From positions 4,210,001 through 4,274,000 of the forward strand of contig BSYO01000003.1 in assembly GCA_033239525.1 (NCBI GenBank): 64,000 nucleotides of DNA, read 5' to 3'. Made by a program: the position numbers and the translations under genes. The notes under the pieces were generated by a model. It did no database searches and was not told the DNA's origin. It saw only the letters and a list, made by a program, of their open reading frames with translations. This stretch comes from Nepenthes gracilis (taxonomy: Eukaryota; Streptophyta; Magnoliopsida; Caryophyllales; Nepenthaceae). Within the stretch, counting starts at the first letter, position 1. Each line of letters starts with the position of its first letter. Below, one piece after another: positions 33,733 to 47,880 of the stretch.

Positions 33733-34030
33733 TGTTGGGATTTTCTAGGACAACAATATGCACACAATCAACACAGCATAAAATAAACTCTAGAATCACT
33801 CTTTTATTATCACCAAACACCAAGAAAGCAAAAGAAATAAAACCTCACAACCAAGCATAAAAAACTACACAATAATATTTAAAATAAAAAACTATTTTCA
33901 ATAAAAAAAAAATTATATGATAAATTTTAAAAAAATTTATTATAAAAGTATTGATTATGAATATAATCCTCTGAATTCCTTTTATAATAATTTTTGTCAA
34001 TGACTAATCGAATACGATTTCAACATACCT
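33733..34030. mobile_element. Truncated LTR related to the 10959 element
   Basis: It starts TGTTGGGATTTTCTAGGA, very close to the right LTR at 12948, and continues through matching blocks (cacacaatcaacacagcataaa, then a 'taatatttaaaataaaaaac' block). Similarity fades after about 34.03 kb, and no right end or target duplication was found. Confidence 0.55.
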
Positions 34031-34833
34031 AATAATTAACTAGAAAAAAAATATTATCATGACCTCGGCCCAAGTAGCTAATTAAATAAAAATTTGAATA
34101 ACATGAATAAATTCTTATTTCTAAAATTTAACAAAATTTAAATTAAAAAAAATACAATTTTGAACACAATTTTGAACAAAAAGTCTCAAATATCGAGTTG
34201 AATATAACAAGCCAGTAAACCGAAAATAAACGTGACATTCATAATAATAGTAAACATAGTGCTTAATCAAATTAATTCTATCTGATCTTTAAATAAATAA
34301 TATAATAACCTATTCTTTGCAACTCTATTCATAAGAAAAATATTAACCAAATATTCAATAAAGATAATGAGAAGTTTGTGCAAAATTCATGTCGATAAAC
34401 ATATTTGCCAATAGTACAAATCATAAATAAAACTACAATAATTTGCAACATAATTTCAAGTGAATTCCAATACATGTCCAATAATATTGGCAAATACATT
34501 TGTCACTTACCAAAATAAAAAAAAAATAGACCCCAAATCCTTTAATATAAAATATTAAAAGGTAGGGTGAAAATATAAATTTAAAACTCAATAAATAAAT
34601 ATATATATATATATATAAGTTATAGAGATAAATTATAAAATCAAAATATTGTATCAAAATTGCAATCTATTAAATAATCTAATATATTAAATATCTAAAT
34701 ATGATTTCATATGTAAAATTTATAATCTATATATAAATATTAAATAATGTCAATTTGTATGAAATTATCAAAAAATCCAACTACCAAATGATTCCAAAAT
34801 GCTTGAGATCCAACTTCATATAATTCCAAATAT
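34031..34833. other. AT-rich DNA
   Basis: Possibly the decayed remainder of the LTR to its left. Holds an (AT)n tract near 34600-34617. No gene recognised. Confidence 0.4.
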
Positions 34834-34839
34834 TATACC

Positions 34840-35480
34840 TGTTGCGTCTTTGGATTCTTGCTCTGGTTAGAATGAGGATCCAATAGTAATACGAGTTTAA
34901 TGTGTGGATGTTGAATACAAGGACAACGAGGAGAGGATTTTTTTACGTGAAAACCACCTTTGTAAATAAAGTTAGAAAAATTACGGAACTTGTGTTCGAG
35001 AATTGATTTTACTATACTTTTCTAGGTCACAAATGAGTTATAGAATGGCACAAGTCTGTTTCTCTCTCCTCTTTTTTCTCTCTCTCATTTGATACACAGT
35101 TAGGGTGTTTATAGTGCTTGAATCATCTTTAACTACTTGTCTACGTGGCGTTTGATGCATGCTAAAGTCGGTCAACAATTCTACCTACTCTATCCTTGTT
35201 ATCAGGAGTGTGACAAGCGTGCCTGATTATCCTCTCGTGAGGTTACATCAGCAGTGATCGATCCTGTCCGTAGGCCACCATTCATTATACGGTCTGGCAG
35301 GGTTGCTTATCAAATCCTTGGGGTGTCGCCTCCTGCAGCCACTCCTGGTTCATGGGCCTCTGTGGTCTTATAATTAGTCACGCTGCTTGGACTAGCCTTA
35401 TCACATGAGCCTCTTGGGCCCATTGGATCCCTGTGACGCCTGAACCTTATTAACGGGTCTCCAGTTTTGGTACCCAACAC
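34840..35480. mobile_element. Solo LTR with TATACC duplication
   Basis: The block of about 641 bp begins TGTTGCGTC and ends ACCCAACA(C). TATACC flanks it on both sides (34834-34839 and 35481-35486); with a 5-bp ATACC duplication, one or two extra bases lie at the right end. It contains ttttacgtgaaaaccac, a phrase common in plant Copia LTRs and similar to that in the LTR at 7913. It is GC-richer than its AT-rich flanks. Confidence 0.7.
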
Positions 35481-35486
35481 TATACC

Positions 35487-38400
35487 AAAACCTACAATAT
35501 CAAAAGATTATATCATTTCAAATCTCAAATATAATATAAGTAAAACTCTTAAAAATTCAAAACGTGTCAAATTGCGAGCTAATAATTAAAAGACCGATAT
35601 TGAAGAAAGATTATACATACTTTTGATAATTTTAGACTAAAATACTATTATTTAAATTCATAGGTGGATCATCTTTAAAATTTTCTATATATGCAAGGTT
35701 AAATATCTCTTTTTTTGCCATTCATGAAAAGGTGCAATCATTAAGTGTATGTAATATGTTAAGATATTCGAATATATTGTTCTATTTAATTTTTTATAAT
35801 AGTTTTTAACAAAATATCAAATTATGGGCTATATAACAAATTATAAAAACTTTTTCTCTTTGTATAAAAAGAATAAATGAAAATTTTTACCATATAAAAA
35901 GTATAAATTTATATAGAAATAAAATAGAGTTTAATTTGAAACACTTATATGAAATACTACATATAAGACCAAATATATAAGTTTTATGACTTTTTTTCCA
36001 CAAGCATTCATATTAACGAATATTATGCTTTTAAATACTTATTTATTATGTGCAAAAGAAGCAAAACCCTCAAATATTTGATAAAATCAAGCAAAATTTT
36101 AAAACATTTAATGAAAATCACATATATACAATAGTATCCAAAGTAAAGAGGTAAAAAATAACATGCATATATAATAAAATAATAAATATCAAAAAAAAAT
36201 TAAATGATTATAAAATAAACCAAAGATCGAGTTTAAAAATACTTATTTTTATCTTTTTATTTAACAGATTTGACACGAAATAGTTTCAAAATCTTATCCT
36301 CCTCTTTCTTTATGTTTTCTTCTTCTTTTTCCTTATTTTTCTCTCTCTTCTTTATTCTTTCCACATTAAAATGATAGTTATAATGTGTGTAGGTAGCTTT
36401 TATACTACAATTGGTACACAAGTGTCGGATAGCTGCATATCCAACATTGCTTTGATACAAAGGTATATATGAGCATCAAATCAAGCACTAATATTTTGCC
36501 TCTTCCATATACGAGCGCTAACATAGGCACATTTTAAACACCACTATATTGCTTAACTCGTGCATGAGTGTGAAAGAAACACCTTTAGAATGTCAGACTT
36601 GATTATTAAAATTTAACTTTTCTCAAATTATTACTATACAAATAATTATAAATTAACCTAAAAATTATACTAATGATGTCATATTTCAATAATAAAAGTT
36701 GGGCATTACAAATATACAAAGAAAACAGGTAACAAAGCGGTAGCACTTTCTATCTTTTTGTGCAATGCCTTTTGTTTCAAAATGATATTGAATACATAAA
36801 TTTTTGCACACGAATGTTTTTGAGCATGTATCAAACGTTAACAATTGAATATGATGCATGTGAGCGCCCATTTGGCACATATCAATTGCGCTCATTTTGT
36901 TTTTTAGTACACATGCACCTTGTTAGGCACCCATCAAGTGCCAATAAATTTGTCCATATGTATAACTATCACTTATATGTTTATTTAATGTCGCCATCCA
37001 TGTCATTTTAATTATTTTTTTATGTGAATTTTTGCATTAAATTTAAATATATTTACTGATAATTCATCATTGATAATAAAACTTATAAAAAGATAATTCA
37101 AAATCTAATAATGGATATTAAAAAAAAAAATACTTAGTGAAAGATAGTTAAAAAAAAATTAAAAATCTCCTTAAAAGCACCAATTAGATAAGGACATGGG
37201 GACACATACATGCATGCATGCATATTGTTTTGGTTTCTCCATTTTCTCCTCCTCGTGAAGGACAAAGAACACGTACAACTGTATGTAAGAAAAAGCTTCG
37301 TATGGTCATTGACATGACATTGAACGTATCATTAACGTCAAAGGTATATTTTTTAAACATTTTATTAATATATTTATATCATATTATCTAAACTTACTTT
37401 AATATGTCGTCTAAACTTTGAAATACAATATCATGGAAGAAATTACATTCAGGTTGAATGGGATTCCTCACTCCATATTGTTGAAAAACTGCCATTCATT
37501 CTTACAAATATTATCAAATATTTGAAAGATAATCAATTGTAAACAAAAAAATATTTACACATCAAATTTTATATTTATATGAAAATTTTCAAATGAAAAT
37601 GACTACGAGCAAATGGGTGTTGATATCACTATTTTTGAAAGTATGATTACAAGAGAAAAACATAAATTCCACTATAAAAATTATGTTTTTAAGCTCTTTT
37701 AAAAATCTAAAAGTAAAAAAAATGAGATAAAAATAAAAACAATGACTATCTTAAAAAAAAAGGCATATATCACTGCTAACTTTTATTTAAAACTTATATT
37801 AAATTGTAGTAGTAAATATTTCAAGTTAAACCTTCGAATGGGACAATCAGAAAGATAATTTCAGATTATATTCAATGAAGATGAAAGGGAGGAGTTAGAA
37901 ATTAATGTACTTAGGGAAACAACATGAATACAAAAGTTAGAAATGAATTGGTGCACTTTGTTTCACGAGGAGGAGGAAGAAATGTGGGCCATCATCATTT
38001 TTTCAGTGTGTTGGACTGATTCTTGGATCTTATGTCACAGATGGTATGCACGAAGGACTAGTAAATCACACTAGAGCAATGCTGGATTCATATTAAACTT
38101 AGGACTGTCATAAAATTCACACGGCAGCAACGTTTATATATCCTCCTGTCTTAAAAATAGTGTAATATATTATAAATGGAATGTCAATTATCGTATCATT
38201 AATTATTAAAAGCATATATCATTAGTATATATTTTTTAGATAGACGATTAATATTAAAAATATAGATAATATAACTTAATTATTATATATTTATAGGGTA
38301 TCGCTAGTTGTTTAGACTCAGATTTAATCATTTTTATCATTTTATGATCTATTGAGTTACAATGGAGAAACATCTTTTAATCACAGATTATTGGCTCTTT

Positions 38401-38790
38401 ATTTACTATCAGTATCTTTTGCCAAAGTGGTTGTTTGTTTTTTTTTTTTTTTATGGGGGTTGATTCGTTAGTAATTCTCATCTTAATATTGCCCTTAAGA
38501 TATAAGGTTTGTTTGCACATGTCTTTTTTAAAATATTGATAAATACTTACCTAAAATAAACAAATATGTAAATCACTAATTAATTGTTCCTATACGATGG
38601 ATCCGTCACCCATAAACCGATTCGGAGGTTGAGACCCATGGTAAAAAAGTCATCTAAAAAAAGACTACAGCCTAAAGTCCAAAGATCGTATAGTTTTGGA
38701 TTGCCTCCTAAGGCTTGGGTCGACCCAACAACCCATTATGAATAATCCCATAAGGACGGCCTACGATTATTTTTTTCCGTGTAGTGAGAA
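35487..38790. other. AT-rich intergenic DNA
   Basis: No gene or bounded repeat recognised. Small palindromic (TGCA)n at about 37210-37222. The short frames are low-complexity. Confidence 0.5.
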
Positions 38791-38799
38791 AACATGTCA

Positions 38800-39700
38800 T
38801 AATTAGTTAGTACGAACTAGGCAAAATTTTAAAAATATTTGTTAACGATTTGTACGATCTCTTTTAAAGTGGCAACTGCTATATCGAGCACTTTCCATGA
38901 TTACGTCAAAGAAAGATATTTTCTTGACTGATAATGGTTATCATAATAGACATTCACGATCATATAATCATTCTCAAAAAGAGAATTGTCATTGACAACC
39001 ACCTACGATTATCTACACAACTCAACAACCCCACTTAGACAGCCGTCTGCAACCTGAGTACCCAATGATTTAAGTGTTATAAATACCCATTTACTCTCAC
39101 AAGCAAAAGAGAAAAATGGGGAGAGAGAAAGAAAAATGTGCTACAGACTCCATCCAAGAGGCCTTACTCAATTCATCTAGAAGGCCTGCCTACCAGTCCT
39201 CCTATGAGGAGGCTTGTATTCCAGTCTATCTAGGAGGCACTGCTTGAGGAATCTAACCCTCTATCTAAACGTCGCCCTCCATCTCCAAAGGTCATCCAGA
39301 ATGCTTACCGTCCATCTCAGGAGGACATCTAGAAAACTTATTCTCTATTTAGGGGTCTTTTTCAACATCCAAAAAGCCAATTCTTCATCTAAGAGGCCTA
39401 CCTTCCTTACCTTTAAGTCGCTCATCAGTCAAGCACACCTCAAACATATCCCTCAATATAGCTCACCTTTAAGCTACTTCTTAGTTGGGCGCATTTCCAA
39501 ATCATCCCTCAATCTGACACACCCAAATATTCAATTCATACTATATATATTAATATATTTTCTTATATCATCGCATGTTTCTATTCTCTTAAAAATATAT
39601 CTGATTTGAGCGTTAAAAAATATATCAAAGAGTGAGTTCCACAAATCTTCTAACTTTTCGTTCATTTGTTGGTGTAGAATTTAGGTTCAAAGAGACAAAG
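38800..39700 (+). mobile_element. Gypsy LTR relic with internal degenerate repeats
   Basis: A TATA word (gttataaataccc, about 39078) is followed by GC-richer DNA and, near 39600, 'tctgatttgagcgtt...gagtgagt', resembling the CTGACTTGAGCGTCGGAGTG segment common in plant Gypsy LTRs. Between them (39150-39410) a phrase like catctaggaggcc recurs irregularly several times. Ends and target duplication were not settled. Confidence 0.5.
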
Positions 39701-42397
39701 ATTAAATCGGCTTAAATTCTATCCGACACAAAAGATCGAGCAATTTTTTAATCCATAAAACCTAGATTTAGTGAAGTATCACCATGAATGTCATAGCAAC
39801 CAAGAATGCTTATCTAAATAATCAACAAACTAAAAATGCTTGTCTATAAGGCAGAAATATTTTTTTAAAAAAATTATATTTTAATAAATTTCGCATGCGA
39901 GTACTATTTTTAGTTAAAATCACTTTTATTTATGTTACCCGTTAAAAAACAGCTATAAAAATTGATTTTAAATTTATAATATATAATATTTTGGTCAACT
40001 ATGTTACCATATCATATTAAAAATATGGGATTTAAAAAATTTAAAAATAAATAAAATCTAATAATTTTATTTTCCATAAAAAGAAAAGGCAAAGTTCGGA
40101 ACGGTGTGGTCGACATCAGAGGCACTGGGAATCGTGCAAGAGATAGACACCTGAATAAAGTGAACCACAAAAGTGACGACACCCTATTTTTAATTTTTTT
40201 AATTAAATAAAATTTAAAAAATAATAATATTATACAAATAAATAAAAAAAAAATAATTAGGTCCGTCGTACAAAAAAAAATAAAATACCAACTTACACTA
40301 TCAGATTTGAATCTCAATCACTTAAATCAAAATCAAGACTAATGAGTCCTCGATCAAACAAAAGTTATAATCATATTGTGTATCTAGTATTAGAATTTTA
40401 TCCCATAAATCATCAATTTTGAAATCTATGTTTTTAAAAAGAATTATAAAATTTTTTAAATAATTAAATAATCATTAATTAATTTAATTTTTATTTAACA
40501 TTTCGATCTTCCTTATTCCTTTAATATAGTTTGAGACTTAAGGCATATAATTATTTATATCGAACTGCATCAATATTTCTAATTTAGCAGGAGGCAATAA
40601 ACAGGAAAAAAAAAATACGACTGTAAAAAGGAAAGAAAACAATCATACAATATACAATATACTCCCTATATCTTACTTTCTATATTTTCTAATAATATAA
40701 GATGTTGAATTTATAGTTACAAATTATTGATGTGAGATACAGTCACTGCACCATAAAAATGAAATGCAGCTGTCCCGTTCTAAAATTCATGTACGTGCTC
40801 CCACGACACTTAACAAAATCCAAGGTGAAAATGGCAGCTGAGAGTGTGACTTGGGCAGCCTAATTATTGTCCGAATAAGGGATATTATGAAAAAATTTTG
40901 AACACTTTAGCATATTTTAACATTTTAATTATTAATATTAATAAATTTAATTGTTGAAAATAAAATGGTTGTGTTTGTGAGCCAATTAACCTACAGCTTG
41001 ATATGAACCGAAATGTTAAACTGTATCCAACATAGCCTATGACAGGTTAAATCGTGCCATGTTATGCACGACAAGGAATACTTCTAAGGTCAGGTTAATA
41101 ATGAAGATTGTGGGAAAGGCTGATTTATTTTCATTATCTTTCTATAGTTAGTTTAATATTGTATGAAAATATAAGCAATTATAAATTATTTTTATTACCT
41201 CATTTCATTTGTTTTTTATATCTATTTCCTGTTATTTTTATTCAAACTATAACTAACTTGTCCATATTTTCTCACTAGGGGCTTATTTAACTTACATTTT
41301 AAATATTTGAATCATTCTAAATATCATTTTATCATTTTATATTTTATAGATATAATTTAAACGTATACGGATATTGTAATTTTTTATTTTGACTTTTAAT
41401 ATGATTCCATTTAATATTTTAATATTCTTATCTCTATAACATTTAATTTTTATACATATCAATTGATTGCCAAACATTTTTATTTATATCTTATATCGTG
41501 TTTAAAAGTTTTCTCATAATTTTTTTCTACAATTATATATATATTATTGTAGTTTTTCATTTTGATTGATCTATATTAATCGTATATCTTATGCTATTAA
41601 TAATGTCCATAAATTTAAAAATTAAATTTTATAAGATAGTAAAATCTATTACTTCTAGTGCATACTAATCTCCCTATTAGCCAAAATGTAGAATTGGAAC
41701 TATAATTCATGAAAAAGAACACTGAGTAAAAAGGGGTATTTTTATATAAACAAAAAAGAAAGATCATAATCATCAAAAATTAGTACACTTGTGATTTTTA
41801 CAGGGAGCAGGTGTGTAGTGCATGAGTCCTTCATTGACACAGAACAAACATCTCCTGTGCTCGCAGGCCATAAGCATGCATGCACGTAGCTAGAGGAGGC
41901 TCGTAGCCACGCACGCTGTCCTGTAAATTGATATGAATTATTACTTGTAGTCTTCTGCCGCAGCTGGTTGCACGTACAAAGTGGGAATCACATGCATTTG
42001 GAAGCACCCCTGTTCACCTGCGGCCACCTGTAAGGCCGGTGCTGTCACGTCAATGTTGATCAAAGTTTTGGGGCTGAATATAAACATGTGAACAGTGCCC
42101 ATTCGATTGAGAGCACTCCCTTTGCTGGGTTCTTTTCCAGTCCTTCCTCTTCAAATGTGATCTTTTCGGGTGTACTCCGCATGTTTGCTCAGCTGGTTAA
42201 TTGCTGTTTTGGTTTAGCTTTGCCACTTGCTTGCTGCAGTACTTTATCTTCACTGCACTCTCACTTAATAGAAGACTTAAAATCTTCACATATTTATTGA
42301 TATATATAATAAATTTGGATTTGATATGAGATATTTTAAAGTGGATTCTTAGATAATCCAATCATGATTTTATACAAAATAAATTAAAAAAAAAGGA
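39701..42397. other. AT-rich intergenic DNA
   Basis: No gene recognised. A slightly GC-richer patch (41.8-42.25 kb) has a frame at 42088-42300 without resemblance to known proteins. Confidence 0.45.
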
Positions 42398-43451
42398 CTT
42401 TTTATCCTAAAGTGTATAATTAAATTTCGATCTTGATAAATATATAGCGGAAGTAGTAAAAATTAAATGTCCAATACATGTAAAGAATATTTAATTCTAG
42501 ATGTTAATGAGACTAACAATCATGCAAAATATAGATGAGTATAAACAATAATAAAAGGCACGATTTTTGGTGATGAAGGAAAAACTCGTTACCCGCGGTA
42601 ATCGAGAAAAATCCTTCGGGCTTCAACGGCCAGGGAAGTAATGCACTATGAAAATCAACCTACAGACCGGGTGGTAACGACGCGCTAACTTAGCCGACTT
42701 ACTCCCGTCTTGTGATCCCTATCAAGGAACTCCTTCGATTTGCCCGCAACAACGGAACCAGACACCTTCCGGTCTTCACATCAATCTTCCATCTTGAGCC
42801 ATTTGAATTGCCGAACACGATCGGATCTCCTTCTTCAACGCATCGACGTCTCTTATGAAGGTAGAAGGAAGTGTTTAAATGGTTGAGAGAAAGTGAAGAG
42901 AAAACTTCTTAGAACATCAAACTCAATCTCGTAGCTTTTTGGTATTCTCAAGATAAATAATATCAATGACGCATGAACAATTTTCTTCTCGAGTGCGGCA
43001 CGAAAGTAATCTGTCAAGAGTTCTCGGGTTCCAAAAATATAAGCCAAGTATTTATAGATGGCTCAAAATTCGCATTTAAAAACTTGCCCGTTGCACCGGC
43101 GCTCGAGCGCACGGATGATTTCCAGAGAAACCCTATGTGCGCTCGAGCGCGGGGCGACGCACAGCAAGTGGAGATCATTCTGGATTTTGGGATCGAGCGC
43201 GGGGGCGGCGCACAGCGAGCGGGGCCCATTTTGTTTTTTAAGGTCGAGCGGGTAGCGAGCGTACGGAGGGCGTGGAGGCTTCGAACAGGCTCGAGCGACT
43301 GGAGAGCACATGGCAGGCACGGAATTCTTGAAAGTCGGAACGGACAGCAATGAATGAATGTTGATACTGTAACGCGACAATTCATAACCCGACATCGATA
43401 CAATAATACATATAGTTACGGAATATGCCAATTAGACAAACGTCTCTATCA
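42398..43451 (-). mobile_element. Solo Sirevirus LTR, minus strand
   Basis: The right edge reads gtctctatca (43442-43451), one base from the gtctctaaca edge of the 24.7-kb element. The block order matches that LTR: 'atatagcggaag', 'ggcttcaacggcc', 'gaccgggtggtaacgacg', 'ggaactccttcg', a TATA region (atttatagatgg on the plus strand, about 43050), then GC-rich gagcgcg-type sequence. The left edge is blurred (about 42398). No internal region is present on either side, so it is a solo LTR. It is more diverged than the two LTRs at 24.7-29.1 kb and has no 51-bp repeat array. Confidence 0.8.
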
Positions 43452-44752
43452 AATTTAAATAAGGACGTAAAAATACAAAAATAATTATTTAGTTTATCTT
43501 TTAATATTTAAGTTAGCAAAATAATAACCAAATTAAAATACTGAAGGTTAAAAGATGAGAGATTTTGGCTTCTAAATGACAATATTTCTTATTTTAAAAA
43601 TTTTTTAGGAGAGAAAATTATACAAAGGATAAGTTATTAATCTTTTTATGCAGATTTAAATACCACGGAACTTATATTTGAACTCATGGTGTGGACTATT
43701 AGAGGCAATAGTGACTACTAAGAGGAGCAGAAGATGTAAAAGGGTGTAGAAGATCCTCTAGGTCGTAAGAGATGTCCAGATGCGTGAAAGGGACTTATAG
43801 AGGTTCAATGGCTTATTATTAAGTAAATTCTTAGCAAGTTATTGACTATTTTTCTTATAATGAGTTATGGTCAATTATTGAATTAACAATTCTCCTTTTA
43901 AAAAATTAATATACTTTATTGAGAGATTGTCATTATTTTTTATTAATTGTCCCATTTATTGATATGTGTTTCGTAGGTGGCTCTTCAAATGGCACATTTA
44001 GGCTATGGCTGCTGTAATTTATTAGGCAATATAAGTTTATTTAACTCTGATTAAGCTAATATCAAATCTGTATGTATTTTATTTAATACGCTATGTATAT
44101 AACAAATGAATAACTCAAATAAGTTGCTCCGCTTGTGTCTTTCTTTGGCCCACGAGGTGTGTTATGGCAAGACAGTCCTTGCTAAGGTATGTTCTCATAG
44201 TATGGTTATTGGCTAAACGGTATCCAATAAGATAACTTAATATAGGATAATTTGGCATAATGGTATTCAAGCAACCTAGAAACTTAGAGCTCATTAACTA
44301 GGGCAGATAGCCACTTTATCACTTGATCATTAGACAACTTAGTAACTTAAACCTGATGTGTCCAGAAGCTTCGGATATATTGGATCCAAATTTTACTATT
44401 TATTTATTAAAGTCATTAATTTTAGTGTGAGATTTTCATCCTACTAATTTGGATGAATGAGGTAGTAAGATAAGTCAAATATATTTTAACATATTATTAT
44501 AATTCTTATTATTGTTAAAATAGAATTATAGTTAGGAGTAAGGTAGGAGGAAAAAAAAGCAAAATGATCCTAATTAATAGGACTCCAAAATCAGATAGCT
44601 GAAGTACTCCATAGCCCTTGCAAGTCGCATATCAAGCAGCTCCCATGTTTAACTCCAGTATCTGGGGAATACACACGGTTATCGCGCAGCAAAGGTAACA
44701 CTCGGTGGCAACCAAGCAAACAAATACACTTGCAAAAGACTTGTTATAACAA
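43452..44752. other. AT-rich intergenic DNA
   Basis: No gene or bounded repeat recognised. Confidence 0.45.
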
Positions 44753-45493
44753 TGTTGAATGGCTGTATTAGGATATAGGTCATTCATGTATGGGCCATTA
44801 TTCGATTAATAGGCCGATCGGAAATTCGATCGAACACTCATATAGGATATAATATTGAGACCGAGTATTGTTGCGCATGCGGTGAGCAAGTTGAAGGGCG
44901 TCCAGTCGGACTACTTAGCCGAAGGGCGTCCAACTAGATTGTTGACGTCGACCAAATGACAAAATTGAAGAGTGCTGGCCCGACTAATGGGGTCGGCCAG
45001 GCTGAAGATACTGGAGACCGACCATGATTTACCAAAAATGCGGGAATTGGTAAAAGCGCGGGAATTGACAAAAGTACGGGAAATGACGATTGGAGAGCTA
45101 GTACTCAATAGTTAATGTAGCAAATCACCTGCAAAATCTAGAGCAAGTGAGTGATTTGCGGGATTTTAGACCAATGAATGTCATTAGTGAGAGAAATGTA
45201 TGAAGGAGATTCATCATATATATATATTGTCATCACTGCTACTTGGGTCATTGAACAATATAAGGAGTCAAGCTCTTGTGTTATATTTCTTGGGGGTTTT
45301 TGTAACCATTTTTTCTAGTAGAGATTTATGGATAAATCGTTTCGTAATTTTTTCCTCCTATTTAGAAGTTGGTTTCCATATAAAAAGGTATGTCTCTTTT
45401 TTTTTTTTGTGTGATTATTATTTATTTACCATTTATCATTGTCATTATTATTCTTTCCTCTCATTTCACTGGTATGCCGGCCGATCCCCAACA
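44753..45493. mobile_element. LTR-like block
   Basis: It begins TGTTGAATGG and ends TCCCCAACA, with a GC-richer left half (gaagggcgtccagtcgg repeated with variation near 44895 and 44920). It contains an 18-bp degenerate triplication at 45040-45090 (cgggaatt / cgggaatt / cgggaaat). No matching target duplication was seen, so the boundaries are tentative. Confidence 0.45.
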
Positions 45494-47880
45494 AGCTGGA
45501 CGTGTTAAAGAACGTTGTTTAATTTTTGTGTTTTCGTGGTTTATTTATGGGTAAAAGTGGAGGGAACTTAAGAAACCAACTTCTGAGGTGTCCTGTCACC
45601 TCACTCCGAGGCTCAAAGATTGTGGATTTCTGTTCTTTTTAAAAAGAATGATTTAAATTTTGTTTTTTAATTATATTTAGATAAGTGGATTTACATCCAT
45701 AAGTCTATACAGTAAGGCACAACTGTTATATTTCGTTGGTGAGATACAGCCCTCTTTACTCCAAAAATAAGGACAAACTTGCATTAAATTGGATGTCTAA
45801 GGATAATATCAAGCAAAATCAGGTAAGTGTCATCTATAATAAAATGGAGGAAAACAGTAGGGGGATGGGCTTTACAAATATCAGCCGAATTACAGAGGGA
45901 TAATTTCAGCAGTGAGTACAGAAGGAGAAAATAGGATGAAGCTGCTGAATAGAAAATAATTGGCAACATAGATAATCTTTTTAAAATGAGATTGTAACTA
46001 AATAAAGGAATCATTGGATCTTTTAATAATTTTGATGTGTTCCTTTGATTTGTATAATTATTCGAATGGAGTCGGGTTAGCCCTTTAAACATTTTAATAG
46101 GGATTTTGCAAACTACAATACATAACAAGTTGTAAAAGGATACGAGAATCGCTCCCTAAAATATATTCTAATGATCAAATTAGAAATCATTCTAATGGAA
46201 TAAAAGATAATGAAAGATTGAAAATTAGAATGAAAAATCAAGGACTTAAGACTTTGTAATTTTTAGGATTTACAAATATATATATATGGTTTGTGCTCTA
46301 TATTTGATATAATTATAGTATTATTTTCAATCAGTATATGTGATAGCACATTGATTGAGGAGTTACATTGATTAAAAATTGAATGGTACAATTGTTATAT
46401 AAGATATAAGTTAAAATTTAAGTTTAATACTTATTTTTTAGACACATTAATTGTTTACCTACTTCAATCATTCATCTATCGATTCATGTAACCGTTTGTT
46501 AGAATTAATCTTTTAGATTTATTAACTGATTGATTATTTGGCACATCGATTATTGTATTATTAACAGTCCAACTATTCGAATATTTGATAGTTTGATCGG
46601 ATTCCATTCTACTTAGAACCTAATAACTCAATGGATTCTTTTTTTTTTTAATACGCACATGGTTTATAGGCCTCGTATAACAACAGGTTAGGTAGATTTT
46701 ATTTTAGATTGTACCCAACAAATCTATCTAGAGACGTGTCGAGAAGATTCAGAATCAACCAATCAAATGATGAAGGACTCTCTAAGAGGTTAATATCTCG
46801 CTATAGAAGGCAAAAAAATTTCTTCACTCTCTCTGTCCAAATGAAAAAGTCCGAATCTGAAGGACTGGGGTCTTCAGGCCGTGGGGGAAGTGGAAATGAG
46901 AGGCTGAAGATGGCATGCCCGAGAAAGATTGTTCATATGTAGAATTCTTAACTTAATAATAAATCTCTTTTCCTTTCTTCCTTAAATGCATTACACGGGT
47001 GAGCTCCCACTAATCCTTCTTGAAAAGTGGTTGGCCGCTGGCCCCCGGAAAGGGTTGCTTGGACACCGGCCGTTCTCATGGCCTTTGGTGGCAGCCACAA
47101 GAGTGGTTGCTTAAAGGTGGCGACTGACTCTTGAAAACTAAAGGTGGCGGCATTATCACAAGTGTATCAAAGCCTTTTGCTGCATTTTCGATTTAATTTC
47201 TATACAAATAGATATTTTTTTTTCCATTTTTGCAAATTCTATAGTGGTTGAATGGGTTCTGATCTTTTATTACTGGGTATCAAAATGAGAGAAATAAGAG
47301 TTCTTTGATAAAATATGTCTTAAAATCTTTCTTTCTGACTAAATATTAAAATTTTACCAATTTGATGCAAAATTTTCTTAATATTTTCTACCATGCTTGT
47401 TTTTCATGATTGGGATTCTAAGGATTGTCAATATTTACTCAATTATAATGGGGTTCTTGTGCCCCCTAATGTTGTAGATATGGTACCATAATGATACTGA
47501 TTTTTCTTTAAACATTTTATTTTTATTAGTTTCTTATATAATTTTTGTAATGAGATTAGCAGATTATTATTTTATAGTAAGGAACTGTGTTTCATTTTGT
47601 TTACTTGGAAATAAAAAAAAGCTAATATTGTATATTCATTAATTATTGATATTAGTAGAATTTTATAAGACTTCAATTTGTTGTTTTTCCCCATTTAATA
47701 TTGAAGAGATTTTCGATGTAAAATCACAATATTCTTATTATTTGATATTACTAATTCTTTATTTTCTTAAATATTTACAATTAGAGGTATAATCTATTTT
47801 CTTAAATTTATATATTGAAAATATGCTTTTTCTGTAGGTATTTTTTGATAATATAAAGTTAATAGGTCTAGTATTCAACA
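45494..47880. other. Intergenic DNA, mostly AT-rich
   Basis: A minus-strand frame at 45784-46128 (114 residues, hydrophobic middle) and a plus frame at 46709-46942 have no recognisable domain. A GC-richer patch lies at 46.85-47.15 kb. Nothing could be assigned. Confidence 0.4.

Noticed and set aside
36257..36895. Short minus-strand frames
   Set aside because: AT-rich, Lys/Glu low-complexity or no known resemblance.
37205..37226. Palindromic TGCA repeat as a possible control site
   Set aside because: Too short and simple; no gene nearby.
43014..43431. Arg/Pro/Ala-rich frames on both strands
   Set aside because: GC-rich U3 of the solo Sirevirus LTR, not a gene.
45784..46128. 114-residue minus-strand frame with hydrophobic middle
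   Set aside because: No known family, AT-rich codons, no promoter or splice context; could be an exon but cannot be supported.
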